Source: Chryseobacterium polytrichastri (GTDB lineage: Bacteria; Bacteroidota; Bacteroidia; Flavobacteriales; Weeksellaceae). Taken from it: a stretch of DNA of 64,000 nucleotides. This document shows positions 27,601-34,722 of the stretch, piece by piece. The DNA is taken from positions 1 through 64,000 of the forward strand of contig NZ_FRAV01000001.1 of NCBI RefSeq assembly GCF_900142445.1, written 5' to 3'. Made by a program: the position numbers and the translations under genes. Each line of letters begins with the position of its first letter. Position 1 is the first letter of the stretch. The notes beneath the pieces were generated by a model. That model was given only the letters and a program-made list of their open reading frames with translations, did no database searches and was not told the origin of the DNA.

Positions 27601-30224
27601 GTATCTCCTGTTCGTACACTTCCAAGTTGCCAAGTTGCTCCTGCTGCGCTGGTACCATTATTGGAAAAACCTAAAAGCGTATGATTATTAGTAGCCAGTG
27701 GCGAAGTATTTCTTAGTGTCAGAATTGGGCTATGCCCCGTAGAAGAAGGTGCATCGATTAAGCTATATCTGCCATTTTTATTTTCCTTGCTTACTACATG
27801 CAAATTATTTTCAGGAGTTGTTGTTCCAATACCGACTCTATCATTTTTAGCGTCTACAGAAAAAGTTGTATCATCTACAGAAAAACCATTGGTAGCTGTT
27901 GTCGTGAATGCTAATTTGTTGGCTCCCTGATCTACTGTTCTGTTCCCGGCAAGTGCTCCGTCTGCTTTATAAATACTTGTATCGGTAGTTGCGGGAAGAT
28001 CTTTCCAAGTAGCTACACCATTGGCATCAGAAGTAAGCACTCTATTATTAGCCTGTTCTCCATTTTCAATTCTTAATGAACCATTGATGTGTAATTTTGC
28101 CGAAGGGGCTGAAGTTCCAACCCCGATGTTTCCATTTTCATCTATTCTCATTCTTTCCTCACCCGATGTTTTCAGGGTAAGATCAGTAAGATTGGTTGTT
28201 CCGTTTCCTTTATATTTTGCTGAAAATCCAGATCCTGCTCCCCACGCAAAATTATTTCCTGCTCTTGGTGTAAAGTTGATGCCTCCAATATCTTCATTAT
28301 TTACAAGATTTGTTGGAGCAGCTAAAGTACCGTTTGCAGAACCAATATGAATGATCGGTGTTTTAGATCTTCCGAAACCTCTTAAGAATACTTCCTTTTC
28401 AGTACTGTTTACTTTGTTATCTGCAACAATATCAAGTTTGGCAAAAGGAGTAGTGGTTCCAATACCAATTCTGTCATTGGCAGCATCTACAGAGAACGTA
28501 TCTCCATCTACTGAGAAAGCATTGGTAGAAGTTCCCGTGAAGGCTAAAGTTTTATCGGCTTGTGCAACAGTACGGTTAGCTGAAATAGTTCCGTTAGAAT
28601 TATAAAGACTGGTATCTGTATTGGTTGGAAGGTCTTTCCATGTAGCAACACCATCTGCGTTTGAAGTCAACACTTTATTGTTTCCCTGCGTGCCATCTAC
28701 AATTTTTAGAGCTCCGGCAGTTGCAGATCTTACATCTAATTTGTTGGTAGGAGTGGTAGTTCCTATTCCCATATTTCCGTCAGCAAGCATTGTTGCTACA
28801 GTTGTTAGGGTTTGACCATCACCATATGTACCTACAGTATTTTTTCCTACATTAAATTGTAGTCCACCTTCAGCTCCTGATGCGTTGATTGTTGGGCTGC
28901 TGCCATCCACTTTAAACCAAAGGTTGTCCCAACTTCCACTATTTTCGGCATTTCTGATTCCTAAAACAGCACCGTTTCCAACAATATCTACTTTTGCTTT
29001 TGGAGCGGCAGTTCCTGCACCAATTCTATCATTTTTAGCATCTACGGAAAAAGTCGTTCCATCTACAGAAAAGGCATTGGTTGCAGTTCCTGTAAAGGCT
29101 AAGGTTTTATCAGTTTGAGCTACCGTACGGTTAGCAGAAATACTTCCGTTGGCGTTATAAAGACTGGTATCTATATTGGCAGGAAGATCTTTCCATGTAG
29201 CTACACCATTGGCATCAGAAGTAAGCACTCTATTATTAGCCTGTTCTCCATTTTCAATTCTTAATGAACCATTGATGTGTAATCTACTCTCAGGATTAGT
29301 TGTTCCTATTCCTACATTACCTGCTCCTGTAAGAACCATTCCGGGAGCTGAAGTTTTATTTGCCGCTGCATGAAATTGAAGCTTTTGGCTACTTACTCCT
29401 AAACCATAAAACTGACTTCCAGTAGCATTATTGTATACTGCTAGCTTTTTACCTGCTACTGCAGTATCATCTGTACCCCCAGTAATTGTCCCAAGGTCTA
29501 ACCTATTTTGAGGCTCTACCGTACCAATTCCTACATTACCAGTGTTTTTAAGTACCATTTGAGGAGCATCATTTTTAGCGGATGCAGCATGTAACTGTAA
29601 TGTATATCCATTTACTCCAAGTCCATAAAATGAGTTTCCATTAGGACTATTATACACGGCTAATTTTTTCCCTGCCTCGTCAGTTGCATCCTTTGCTGCA
29701 TCCGATCCCAAATCTAATTTATTCTGTGGGATGGCAGTACCTAAACCTATTCTTTTATTGGCAGCATCTACAGAGAATGTATTTCCATCCACTGAAAATG
29801 TATTGACTGTAGTTCCTGTAAACTTCAATTTTTTGTCGCCGTGAGCTACGGTACGATCACTTTTTAATATACCATCTGCATCGTATATAGCTGCAGTAGA
29901 TTCTGATTTCATTTTTACCCAAACAGTCCCATCAAAAAAATAGAACCCTGTTGCATTAATGTTTACAGATTTTCCTGTTGCAGAACCTGTAGAGACATTG
30001 TCTACATAGATCATTGTAGAGGCTATTATATTATCCATTGACTGAGCTCTTTGTCTGTCAACTCTGGGAATAAGTAATCCTTCAGGAATTTTAGTCGTTC
30101 CATTTGGATTCTTAGCCGTAATGTCTAAGGTAGATTTTGGATTGGGAGTGTTCATTCCGATTTGGGCATAAGCCACATTAGCTGTTACTAAAAGTACGCA
30201 TGCTAAACCAAATTTCTTTTTCAT
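24663..30224 (-). CDS. Giant modular repeat surface protein 2 (tail-fibre-like)
   Basis: From the ATG at 30224 (signal peptide MKKKFGLACVLLVTANVAYAQ) it encodes 1853 aa; the frame opens 8 codons earlier but lacks a signal there. IGMNTPNPKSTLDI follows the signal, as in the 686-aa protein. The body repeats a module about eight times: xNxFSVDGxTFSVDAANDRIGxGTTxP, a variable insert, then NRVLTSDANGVATWKDLP. Three inserts (FLRGFGRSKTPIIHI ... GNNFAWGAGSG) are nearly identical even in DNA, implying recent internal duplication. The last 170 residues form a unique beta-rich domain. There is no T9SS tail and no S74 chaperone. I infer a long extracellular fibre or adhesin. The regulator gene lies upstream on the same strand. 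Confidence 0.82.
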   Translation of the reverse strand: MKKKFGLACVLLVTANVAYAQIGMNTPNPKSTLDITAKNPNGTTKIPEGLLIPRVDRQRAQSMDNIIASTMIYVDNVSTGSATGKSVNINATGFYFFDGTVWVKMKSESTAAIYDADGILKSDRTVAHGDKKLKFTGTTVNTFSVDGNTFSVDAANKRIGLGTAIPQNKLDLGSDAAKDATDEAGKKLAVYNSPNGNSFYGLGVNGYTLQLHAASAKNDAPQMVLKNTGNVGIGTVEPQNRLDLGTITGGTDDTAVAGKKLAVYNNATGSQFYGLGVSSQKLQFHAAANKTSAPGMVLTGAGNVGIGTTNPESRLHINGSLRIENGEQANNRVLTSDANGVATWKDLPANIDTSLYNANGSISANRTVAQTDKTLAFTGTATNAFSVDGTTFSVDAKNDRIGAGTAAPKAKVDIVGNGAVLGIRNAENSGSWDNLWFKVDGSSPTINASGAEGGLQFNVGKNTVGTYGDGQTLTTVATMLADGNMGIGTTTPTNKLDVRSATAGALKIVDGTQGNNKVLTSNADGVATWKDLPTNTDTSLYNSNGTISANRTVAQADKTLAFTGTSTNAFSVDGDTFSVDAANDRIGIGTTTPFAKLDIVADNKVNSTEKEVFLRGFGRSKTPIIHIGSANGTLAAPTNLVNNEDIGGINFTPRAGNNFAWGAGSGFSAKYKGNGTTNLTDLTLKTSGEERMRIDENGNIGVGTSAPSAKLHINGSLRIENGEQANNRVLTSDANGVATWKDLPATTDTSIYKADGALAGNRTVDQGANKLAFTTTATNGFSVDDTTFSVDAKNDRVGIGTTTPENNLHVVSKENKNGRYSLIDAPSSTGHSPILTLRNTSPLATNNHTLLGFSNNGTSAAGATWQLGSVRTGDTITSGSEEDFMIGSYPGRGSLVEERIRITSDGRIGIGTSVPSSKLHINGSVRIADGSQANNKVLTSDANGVATWKDLPAATDTNLYNANGTINADRTVTQGNKKLTFTSTVTNGFSVDGDTFSVDAANDRIGIGTTTPFAKLDIVADNKVNSTEKEMFLRGFGRSKTPIIHISSANGTLAAPTNLVNNEDIGGINFTPRAGNNFAWGAGSGVSAKYKGNGTTNLTDLTLKTSGDERMRIDENGNIGVGTSAPSAKLHINGSLRIENGEQANNRVLTSDANGVATWKDLPATTNTSIYNTNGTIAGHRTVAQGANRLEFTGTAANAFSVDGTTFSVDAANNRIGLGTTAPIAKLEMLASGETGAVKNEIRLSGHGATKNSDIIITSANGTASKPENSVKGDLIGGISFIPRLGSYYLHGSGAHITSKVGTGAGADIRFSTASANDLRMIVTETGNIGIGTEEPSHKLHVAGSVKIANGSQANNRVLTSDANGVATWKDLPATTDTSIYKADGTIAGNRTVAQGANRLAFTGSSTNAFSVDGNTFSVDAANDRIGLGTTAPFSKLDIVADDKVNSTEKEVFLRGFGRSKTPIIHIGSANGTLAAPTNLVNNEDIGSINFTPRAGNNFAWGAGTGISAKYKGNGTTNLTDLTLKTSGDERMRIDENGNIGVGTSAPSAKLHINGSLRIENGGQANNRVLTSDANGVATWKDLPASTDTSLYNANGTISSNRIVAQADKTLAFTGNTTNSFSVDGATFSVDAANDRIGLGTTAPTHKLDVRGAVKIADGTQGAGKVLTSDANGVASWQLVRDQSRWEFNDFYDITSPTTVTHNVTSIGKVNNIDLKMSITVTIPARSEAKITTSYSIPAGTTTGTAAENYRGYVGVRFLKNGSEFVPGSRKYSVPVIGGTHSRMVSIGNSLGDTITNTSYSPMTVTYSLNGYIETVNPSSTNVLFYFNSWSTSGQNYNWGKGYMKAELYTKSL

Positions 30225-30325
30225 TGTATAGTGGTGTTTATATTTCAACTGTGAGTAAACTAAGTAGGAGATATTGTAATAAAAGAATACATGTATCTGA
30301 ATCTCAGTTTTGTTTGATGACAGGG

Positions 30326-30374
30326 CAAAGTTGAAACAAAAACACCAAAAATAGGTTACTACATCGTGACTACA
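30326..30374 (-). promoter_or_regulatory. Direct-repeat activator site plus promoter for surface protein 2
   Basis: On the minus strand TGTAGT-N5-TGTAGT (plus 30374 down to 30358) is followed 25 bp after its last base by CAACTTTG (30333-30326) and then C. The spacing equals that at 17383-17431. The site is about 110 bp upstream of the start at 30224. The remaining gap up to 30618 shows no gene. Confidence 0.75.
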
Positions 30375-30618
30375 CGAGGTTAGTGTTTTGATTTTCAGTT
30401 ATTTGAGTAGTTTGTTGTGGTCGTGTTGTAGTAGGGGGGTATTTTGAAATTTGGATATGGATACACTTATAAAACATGTAGTTTTAGATAATAATAGATT
30501 TAAAATCATGCGTATTTAAGTATAGGAATATTACGATAAGGGATACTTGAATAAAAAAAGTTATACCTTATAAATTTATAGAATCTTTAGTTTGTGATTT
30601 AAAAAAAATAATGCACAC

Positions 30619-32034
30619 TTATAATTCAATGATCCATTTTACAAGATCAACATCGGCAGGAAGGTTAAGCTTCTTCTTAAGTCTGTACCTTTTTGTCTGA
30701 ATTGCACGCACTGTAACATTTTCCAATCTGCTGATATCCTTATTGTTTAGTTCTAGCTTAATGTAGGCGCAAGATCTCACATCGTGTTCTGTAAGGTCTG
30801 GGCTCTGAATAATCAATTTTTCATAAAAATCATGAAACAGTTCCTTGAATTTTATCATAAAAAATGGGTCTCCGTTTTTAGCCAGTTCAGTTATCTCATC
30901 AAAAGAATGGCTGACTTTCTTTTTAAGTTGTTCCGTTTCCAATGATTGGGTTTCAATTAATTTATCTTTTTTCTTCTGATTTTTAATATTTTTCTTACGA
31001 ATAAAATATACCAATCCTAAAAAGATAATAAAAATGACTCCTCCCAATAAATAAAACTTATTTCTTTCTTCTTGCTCTTTTTCCTGAAGTAGCCTTTCTA
31101 TGGTTTTACCCATTACTTTTTGCTCATTAAAATTGATCGAGTCATTTAAAACAGTAAATTTCAAGAAATATTTTTGTGATTCTTCAGTATTACCAAGAAG
31201 TTTATAGGTGTCAGAAATATTTTTATATCCGGATCTTATATCAAATTTACGTTTGATTTTTTGAGAGATTTCAAGAGATTGAATGTAATAATCTAGCGCT
31301 TTATTATATTCTCCTTTTGTTTTATATAAATTACCAAAAATCTCCAAAGTCCTTGATTTTTCGTAAGGTAGGTTTTTGTTATTAGCTTGTAAAGATTTGT
31401 TTAAATAATATTCTGCAGAATCCAAATATACTTTTCTGGTAATAAAGTCATCTGCAATTTTAGTATACACTATAGTACGGTTAGTAGCAAGCAATAAACA
31501 TTTATTTCTCATACTGTACGCTGAGTCTGGTTTTTTCAGCATTTCAAAATTGAACCATTTCCAAGAATAATTATAATATAAGTAGCCTCTTTTTACTTCT
31601 CTATCTTTTACCTTATTTAAGTATTGAATGGCTTTATTAAGATTTTTATTAGATTGTTTGAATAAATTAATTAGAGAATAATATCTCCCATATTCAGTGT
31701 ATAATCTTGAGGAGAATAGGGGATTATTAATGTTGTTAATATCATCTTTTGCATCATCTAAGTATTGAAGTCCTTCTTTATACTTTCCAATGGTAATTAG
31801 ATGGTTGGCAATATAGATATTCGTAATTACAATACCTTCAGTGTTTTTGGTCTTTTTAAAGTTATCTAAAGCTTTACTACTAAAATCAATAGCTTCTTCG
31901 AGTTTTCCTTTAAGCCTGTAATCCTCATTAATACTGTCCAGCTTTTTTAAGCTGTAGTTTTGTGAATAATGCACTGAACTAAGCATTAAAAACAGAACAA
32001 AGTAAGTTTTTAAAATGAGGTGGTTTTGGAACAT
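30619..32034 (-). CDS. TPR-transmembrane-HTH regulator, paralogue 2
   Basis: This 471-aa paralogue of the protein at 15797-17236 has the same order: N-terminal hydrophobic segment (TYFVLFLMLSSVHYSQ), TPR-like repeats, a membrane helix (FYLLGGVIFIIFLGLVYFI), a linker containing SFDEITELAKNGDPFFMIKFKELF, and the C-terminal HTH (LTEHDVRSCAYIKLELNNKDIS, VTVRAIQTKRYRLKKKL). It precedes the giant surface protein on the same strand. The conserved arrangement at both loci suggests each regulator controls the adjacent fibre gene. Confidence 0.85.
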   Translation of the reverse strand: MFQNHLILKTYFVLFLMLSSVHYSQNYSLKKLDSINEDYRLKGKLEEAIDFSSKALDNFKKTKNTEGIVITNIYIANHLITIGKYKEGLQYLDDAKDDINNINNPLFSSRLYTEYGRYYSLINLFKQSNKNLNKAIQYLNKVKDREVKRGYLYYNYSWKWFNFEMLKKPDSAYSMRNKCLLLATNRTIVYTKIADDFITRKVYLDSAEYYLNKSLQANNKNLPYEKSRTLEIFGNLYKTKGEYNKALDYYIQSLEISQKIKRKFDIRSGYKNISDTYKLLGNTEESQKYFLKFTVLNDSINFNEQKVMGKTIERLLQEKEQEERNKFYLLGGVIFIIFLGLVYFIRKKNIKNQKKKDKLIETQSLETEQLKKKVSHSFDEITELAKNGDPFFMIKFKELFHDFYEKLIIQSPDLTEHDVRSCAYIKLELNNKDISRLENVTVRAIQTKRYRLKKKLNLPADVDLVKWIIEL

Positions 32035-32145
32035 TTAATTAAAATTTTAAATCAAAAATAAGTATTTACAAAGGAAGTTGAGATTAATATAAAGAAATAG
32101 TTGTTAAAATATAATAATTTGTATTTGTTTTTCCTTTAATGGGTT

Positions 32146-32162
32146 ACTACAATATGACTTCA
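32146..32162 (-). promoter_or_regulatory. Variant TGTAGT direct repeat upstream of regulator 2
   Basis: On the minus strand this reads TGAAGT-N5-TGTAGT followed by AACC, matching the TGTAGT-N5-TGTAGTAACC form at 30358-30374. It lies 112 bp upstream of the regulator start. No TAnnTTTG box is found at the conserved 25-bp offset, so it may serve autoregulation by a different geometry. Confidence 0.5.
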
Positions 32163-32201
32163 TTTCATTTGCAAACTATAGAGTTACAGCAAGTACCGAT
32201 T

Positions 32202-32250
32202 GGTAGTACGGATGTAGTAATCCTTTCTCCTTATTCATGCAATACATTTG
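32202..32250 (+). promoter_or_regulatory. Direct-repeat activator site plus promoter with no gene behind it
   Basis: GGTAGT (32202-32207), 5 bp, TGTAGT (32213-32218), then TACATTTG beginning 25 bp after the last base (32243-32250) and followed by C. The geometry is identical to the promoters of both surface proteins. It points away from regulator 2, as the 17383 site points away from regulator 1, but no open frame follows before the terminator at 32335. Confidence 0.7.
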
Positions 32251-32256
32251 CTTCTA

Positions 32257-32365
32257 TAAATAATCAAAGGGGGATTATTTTATAAATACCCAAAGAGGAA
32301 TTAAGGTTCCTTTTTTCATTCAGTGTTTGTGTTTAACAGTAGAGGCATAATCTCTACTGTTTTTT
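32257..32365 (+). ncRNA. Candidate short transcript (small RNA or gutted gene)
   Basis: The unit runs from the predicted start site after TACATTTG to a strong terminator, about 109 nt. The only ATG opens 8 codons. The segment before the terminator (CATTCAGTGTTTGTGTTT) resembles the 3' untranslated region of the 686-aa surface protein (CATTTCGTGTTTGTGTTT at 19617). I infer either a small RNA or the leader and trailer left after loss of a surface-protein gene. Confidence 0.4.
32335..32365 (+). terminator. Intrinsic terminator of the orphan unit
   Basis: AACAGTAGAG (32335-32344) pairs perfectly with CTCTACTGTT (32352-32361), followed by TTTT. No intact plus-strand gene precedes it. Confidence 0.85.
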
Positions 32366-32514
32366 ACACAAAAGACAAAGTATTATAAAAAATAATAATT
32401 GGATGATTATCAGTTTTCATAGCTTGCTAAGAATCGAATTTGAATCTAAAATTTAGAAAGGTTTATTTTGTTCATTGAACGGTTATTCATGAAAATATAA
32501 TTAAAGAATATTTA

Positions 32515-32741
32515 AAATAAAAGAATCTGCTCTTTAGAAGCAGATCCAGTAGATAAATAGATCTCATTTTTTTAATTAGACAACAATAAAAAAGCACAGC
32601 CGACAATGCTGTGCTTAAATTTTTATTTCAAATTTAATTGCAATTCCAAAGTTGAAAAACGCAAAGAAAGTGTTCATTTCAGTTGTATTACATAGTAAAT
32701 GTAGGAATTATTTTAATACGTTATGTAAATTTAATGTTAAA
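32515..32741. repeat. 227-bp duplicated structured element, copy 2
   Basis: This copy matches 23891-24117 with six substitutions and no indel. The first hairpin here is ATCTGCT/AGCAGAT, the covaried form of ATCCGCT/AGCGGAT. The second hairpin (AAGCACAGC/GCTGTGCTT) is identical. It lies immediately downstream of the lipoprotein hydrolase gene on the minus strand. With the orphan promoter/terminator unit it explains much of the 748-bp gap after regulator 2. Confidence 0.85.
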
Positions 32742-32747
32742 ACTAAC

Positions 32748-32777
32748 AAGTTATCCACAATTTATTGTGGATAACTT
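32748..32777 (-). terminator. Terminator of the alpha/beta hydrolase gene
   Basis: AAGTTATCCACAA (32748-32760) pairs perfectly with TTGTGGATAACTT (32765-32777), a 13-bp stem 5 bp after the stop of the minus-strand hydrolase. The U run is weak. Confidence 0.6.
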
Positions 32778-32782
32778 TTAAA

Positions 32783-33553
32783 TCATTTATCGTTCAGGTA
32801 TTTAAGAACAAAATCATTCAATATTTTTTTCTCTTTGATATTTCCTTTATTGTCCATTTTTCCATGATTAATATTGGTAGACTGCACAGTAATATGGTAT
32901 TTTTCCTGTTCTTCTTTTGTGGGTAGAACACCTTCATCAGCCGGATAGTCATTAGAGCGCAATGTGTAAATTTTTGGAATTGAAGTTCTGGGAAGATACA
33001 TTCTTCTATTATCCATTGCGATAATTTTATAGACTAAATCAGGATATTTATTTCCAAATAAAGCAATCATATCACCACCATTCGAATGCCCGATTAAGGT
33101 TAAATGCTTATAATCAAGTTCAGGTTTTGATTTTTTTAATTTATTTAAAACAAATAGAATGTTTTCAGTGCCATTTTCCCAAAAAGGCATTCTTACAATC
33201 TGTAGATTTCCTTCTAAAGGAAGTAATGAATCGGTTGGTAATTCATGCTGAATACTTACTACAAAATAGCCTTTGGATGCTAGTTTTTCTGTTAAATAAG
33301 AATAGATAAAATAATCTCCTCCTTTGTTTGCACCATAACCGTGATTGAAAATAATAACCTGCTGATTCAAAATTTTTCTGTTTGTTTCTGGGCTGTAAAA
33401 AGCAATCGGAATTTTTCTATTTCTGCTTTGGTCAAATAGAGTTAAAGTATCAAGCTTTACTTTATAATTAGAATTTGTGTGGATGTTGTTTTGGGAAGAA
33501 CAAGTGAATAAAAATAAGATTAGGGGGAGAAAGAAGAGGGGGTTATTTTTCAT
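32783..33553 (-). CDS. Alpha/beta-hydrolase lipoprotein
   Basis: This 256-aa protein has a short hydrophobic N-terminus ending LFLFTC, a plausible lipobox (Cys18). The fold is shown by the oxyanion region FNHGYGANKGG, the nucleophile elbow GHSNGG (Ser) and a late His in NINHGKMD. It is probably a periplasmic or surface-anchored esterase; the substrate is unknown. A TAnnTTTG element (minus strand, 33578-33571) lies about 18 bp before the start. Confidence 0.85.
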   Translation of the reverse strand: MKNNPLFFLPLILFLFTCSSQNNIHTNSNYKVKLDTLTLFDQSRNRKIPIAFYSPETNRKILNQQVIIFNHGYGANKGGDYFIYSYLTEKLASKGYFVVSIQHELPTDSLLPLEGNLQIVRMPFWENGTENILFVLNKLKKSKPELDYKHLTLIGHSNGGDMIALFGNKYPDLVYKIIAMDNRRMYLPRTSIPKIYTLRSNDYPADEGVLPTKEEQEKYHITVQSTNINHGKMDNKGNIKEKKILNDFVLKYLNDK

Positions 33554-33909
33554 TGTACTTTGACTAGTTGCAAAGATATAAAAATAGCTATGTATTCCTA
33601 TTCAGATTGTTATGGTGTATTAACTTCCAAATTTAGAAAATCTCTAATGATCAATAAATCTTTGGCTAAAAAAATAATATAATTTGTGATCTGACAATTA
33701 ATATTTTCACTTCTAGAATAAAAACCTATCTTTGGCTCATTAATATCTCTTTATAAATATTACCATTTTATTCAAGCGCATTTCTTTTGCCTTGAAATCT
33801 AAGGTTCAAATTTTCTGAACCCAATTATTCTATTTTTTAAATTTAAAAGACAAAAAAGCAAATCGGCTAGGTTACGATGTTGCCTCTTGTCGAAAATAAA
33901 GAGATCATT
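33554..33909. other. Intergenic region between hydrolase and NAD(P)-binding protein
   Basis: It holds a minus-strand -7 element (TATCTTTG at 33578-33571) for the hydrolase and a plus-strand TATCTTTG (33727-33734) that could serve the NAD(P)-binding gene. A short hairpin (GGTTCA ... TGAACC near 33810) is present. No gene was seen. Confidence 0.45.
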
Positions 33910-34545
33910 ATGAAAACAAATACCATTGCCGTTATTGGCGGAACAGGAAAATCAGGAAGTTATCTTGTTCAGGCGCTTCTGAATAAAGGATATTCTATGA
34001 AGCTATTACTTCGAACTCCTGAAAATTTTACCCTTCAAAATCCTTTAATAGAAATTGTAAAAGGAGATGCAAGAGATTTTAATGCGGTAAATCATCTTAT
34101 TAAAGGTTGCAGTTCGGTAATCAGTAAAATAGGGCAGCCTGTGGGTGAGCAATCTATATTTACGGATGCTACAAAAAATGTGATCCAATCGATGAATTTA
34201 CATGGTATTACAAGATATATCGCGATTACAGGTCTTAATGTGGACACACCATTTGATCATAAAAATGAGAAAGTAAAAATGGCAACAGATTGGATGTACG
34301 AGAATTATCCTAAAACAACTAAAGATAAACAGGATGAATATGAAATTTTGAACAGCTGTAACTTAGATTGGACATTGGTAAGACTTCCATTAATTATTCC
34401 GACTTCTGAAAGTTTTCCGACTGAAACCAATTTGGAAGACTGTAAAGGAGAAAAAATAAGTGCTACCGATTTATCAGAGTTTCTGGTTTCTCAGATTGAG
34501 GATAAAACTTTTATTAAGCAGAGTCCGTTTTTGTATAATATTTAA
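33910..34545 (+). CDS. NAD(P)H-binding (atypical SDR/NmrA-like) protein
   Basis: From the ATG at 33910 it encodes 211 aa with the cofactor motif GGTGKSGSYLVQALLNKGY at the start. The rest reads as an atypical short-chain dehydrogenase: KGDARDF, CSSVISKIGQ, ITRYIAITG and LDWTLVRLPLI. Such proteins act as NAD(P)-linked reductases or redox sensors. The frame extends 11 codons upstream to 33877, but the Rossmann strand starts normally from 33910. Monocistronic; the substrate is unknown. Confidence 0.85.
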   Translation: MKTNTIAVIGGTGKSGSYLVQALLNKGYSMKLLLRTPENFTLQNPLIEIVKGDARDFNAVNHLIKGCSSVISKIGQPVGEQSIFTDATKNVIQSMNLHGITRYIAITGLNVDTPFDHKNEKVKMATDWMYENYPKTTKDKQDEYEILNSCNLDWTLVRLPLIIPTSESFPTETNLEDCKGEKISATDLSEFLVSQIEDKTFIKQSPFLYNI

Positions 34546-34553
34546 TTTTTTAA

Positions 34554-34668
34554 GCACAAATTTCACGAATTCCTTCACAAATAACACCATTTTAAAGCAC
34601 TGAAAAAATGATTCTTGTTTCTAAGATGCAATAATAAATTCGTGAACATTCGTGAAAAATATTTGTGC
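34554..34668. repeat. Inverted-repeat element of about 115 bp
   Basis: GCACAAATTTCACGAATTC (34554-34572) and its imperfect inverse ATTCGTG...ATATTTGTGC (34648-34668) bound an AT-rich core with no frame. The CACGAATT/AATTCGTG type of end is familiar from intergenic repeats of this phylum (from memory). Confidence 0.5.
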
Positions 34669-34680
34669 AATTAGTGTTTA

Positions 34681-34717
34681 AAACAAAAAAAATAGAGCGT
34701 CACATTGACGCTCTATT
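34681..34717 (-). terminator. Terminator of uvrA
   Basis: AATAGAGCGTCA (34691-34702) pairs with TGACGCTCTATT (34706-34717), a 12-bp stem with a 3-nt loop. On the minus strand a TTTTTTTGTTT run follows. It begins 6 bp after the uvrA stop. Confidence 0.92.
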
Positions 34718-34722
34718 GCTAT

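Noticed and set aside
25564..29373. Series of plus-strand open frames of 60-126 codons in the 24.6-30.2 kb region
   Set aside because: They are antisense to the repeated modules of the giant fibre protein. They recur because the modules recur, start at arbitrary codons and resemble no protein.
24663..30224. Regular repeats resembling a repeat array
   Set aside because: The repeats are long protein-coding modules with variable inserts, not short identical repeats with spacers, so this is not a CRISPR array. No cas gene is present.
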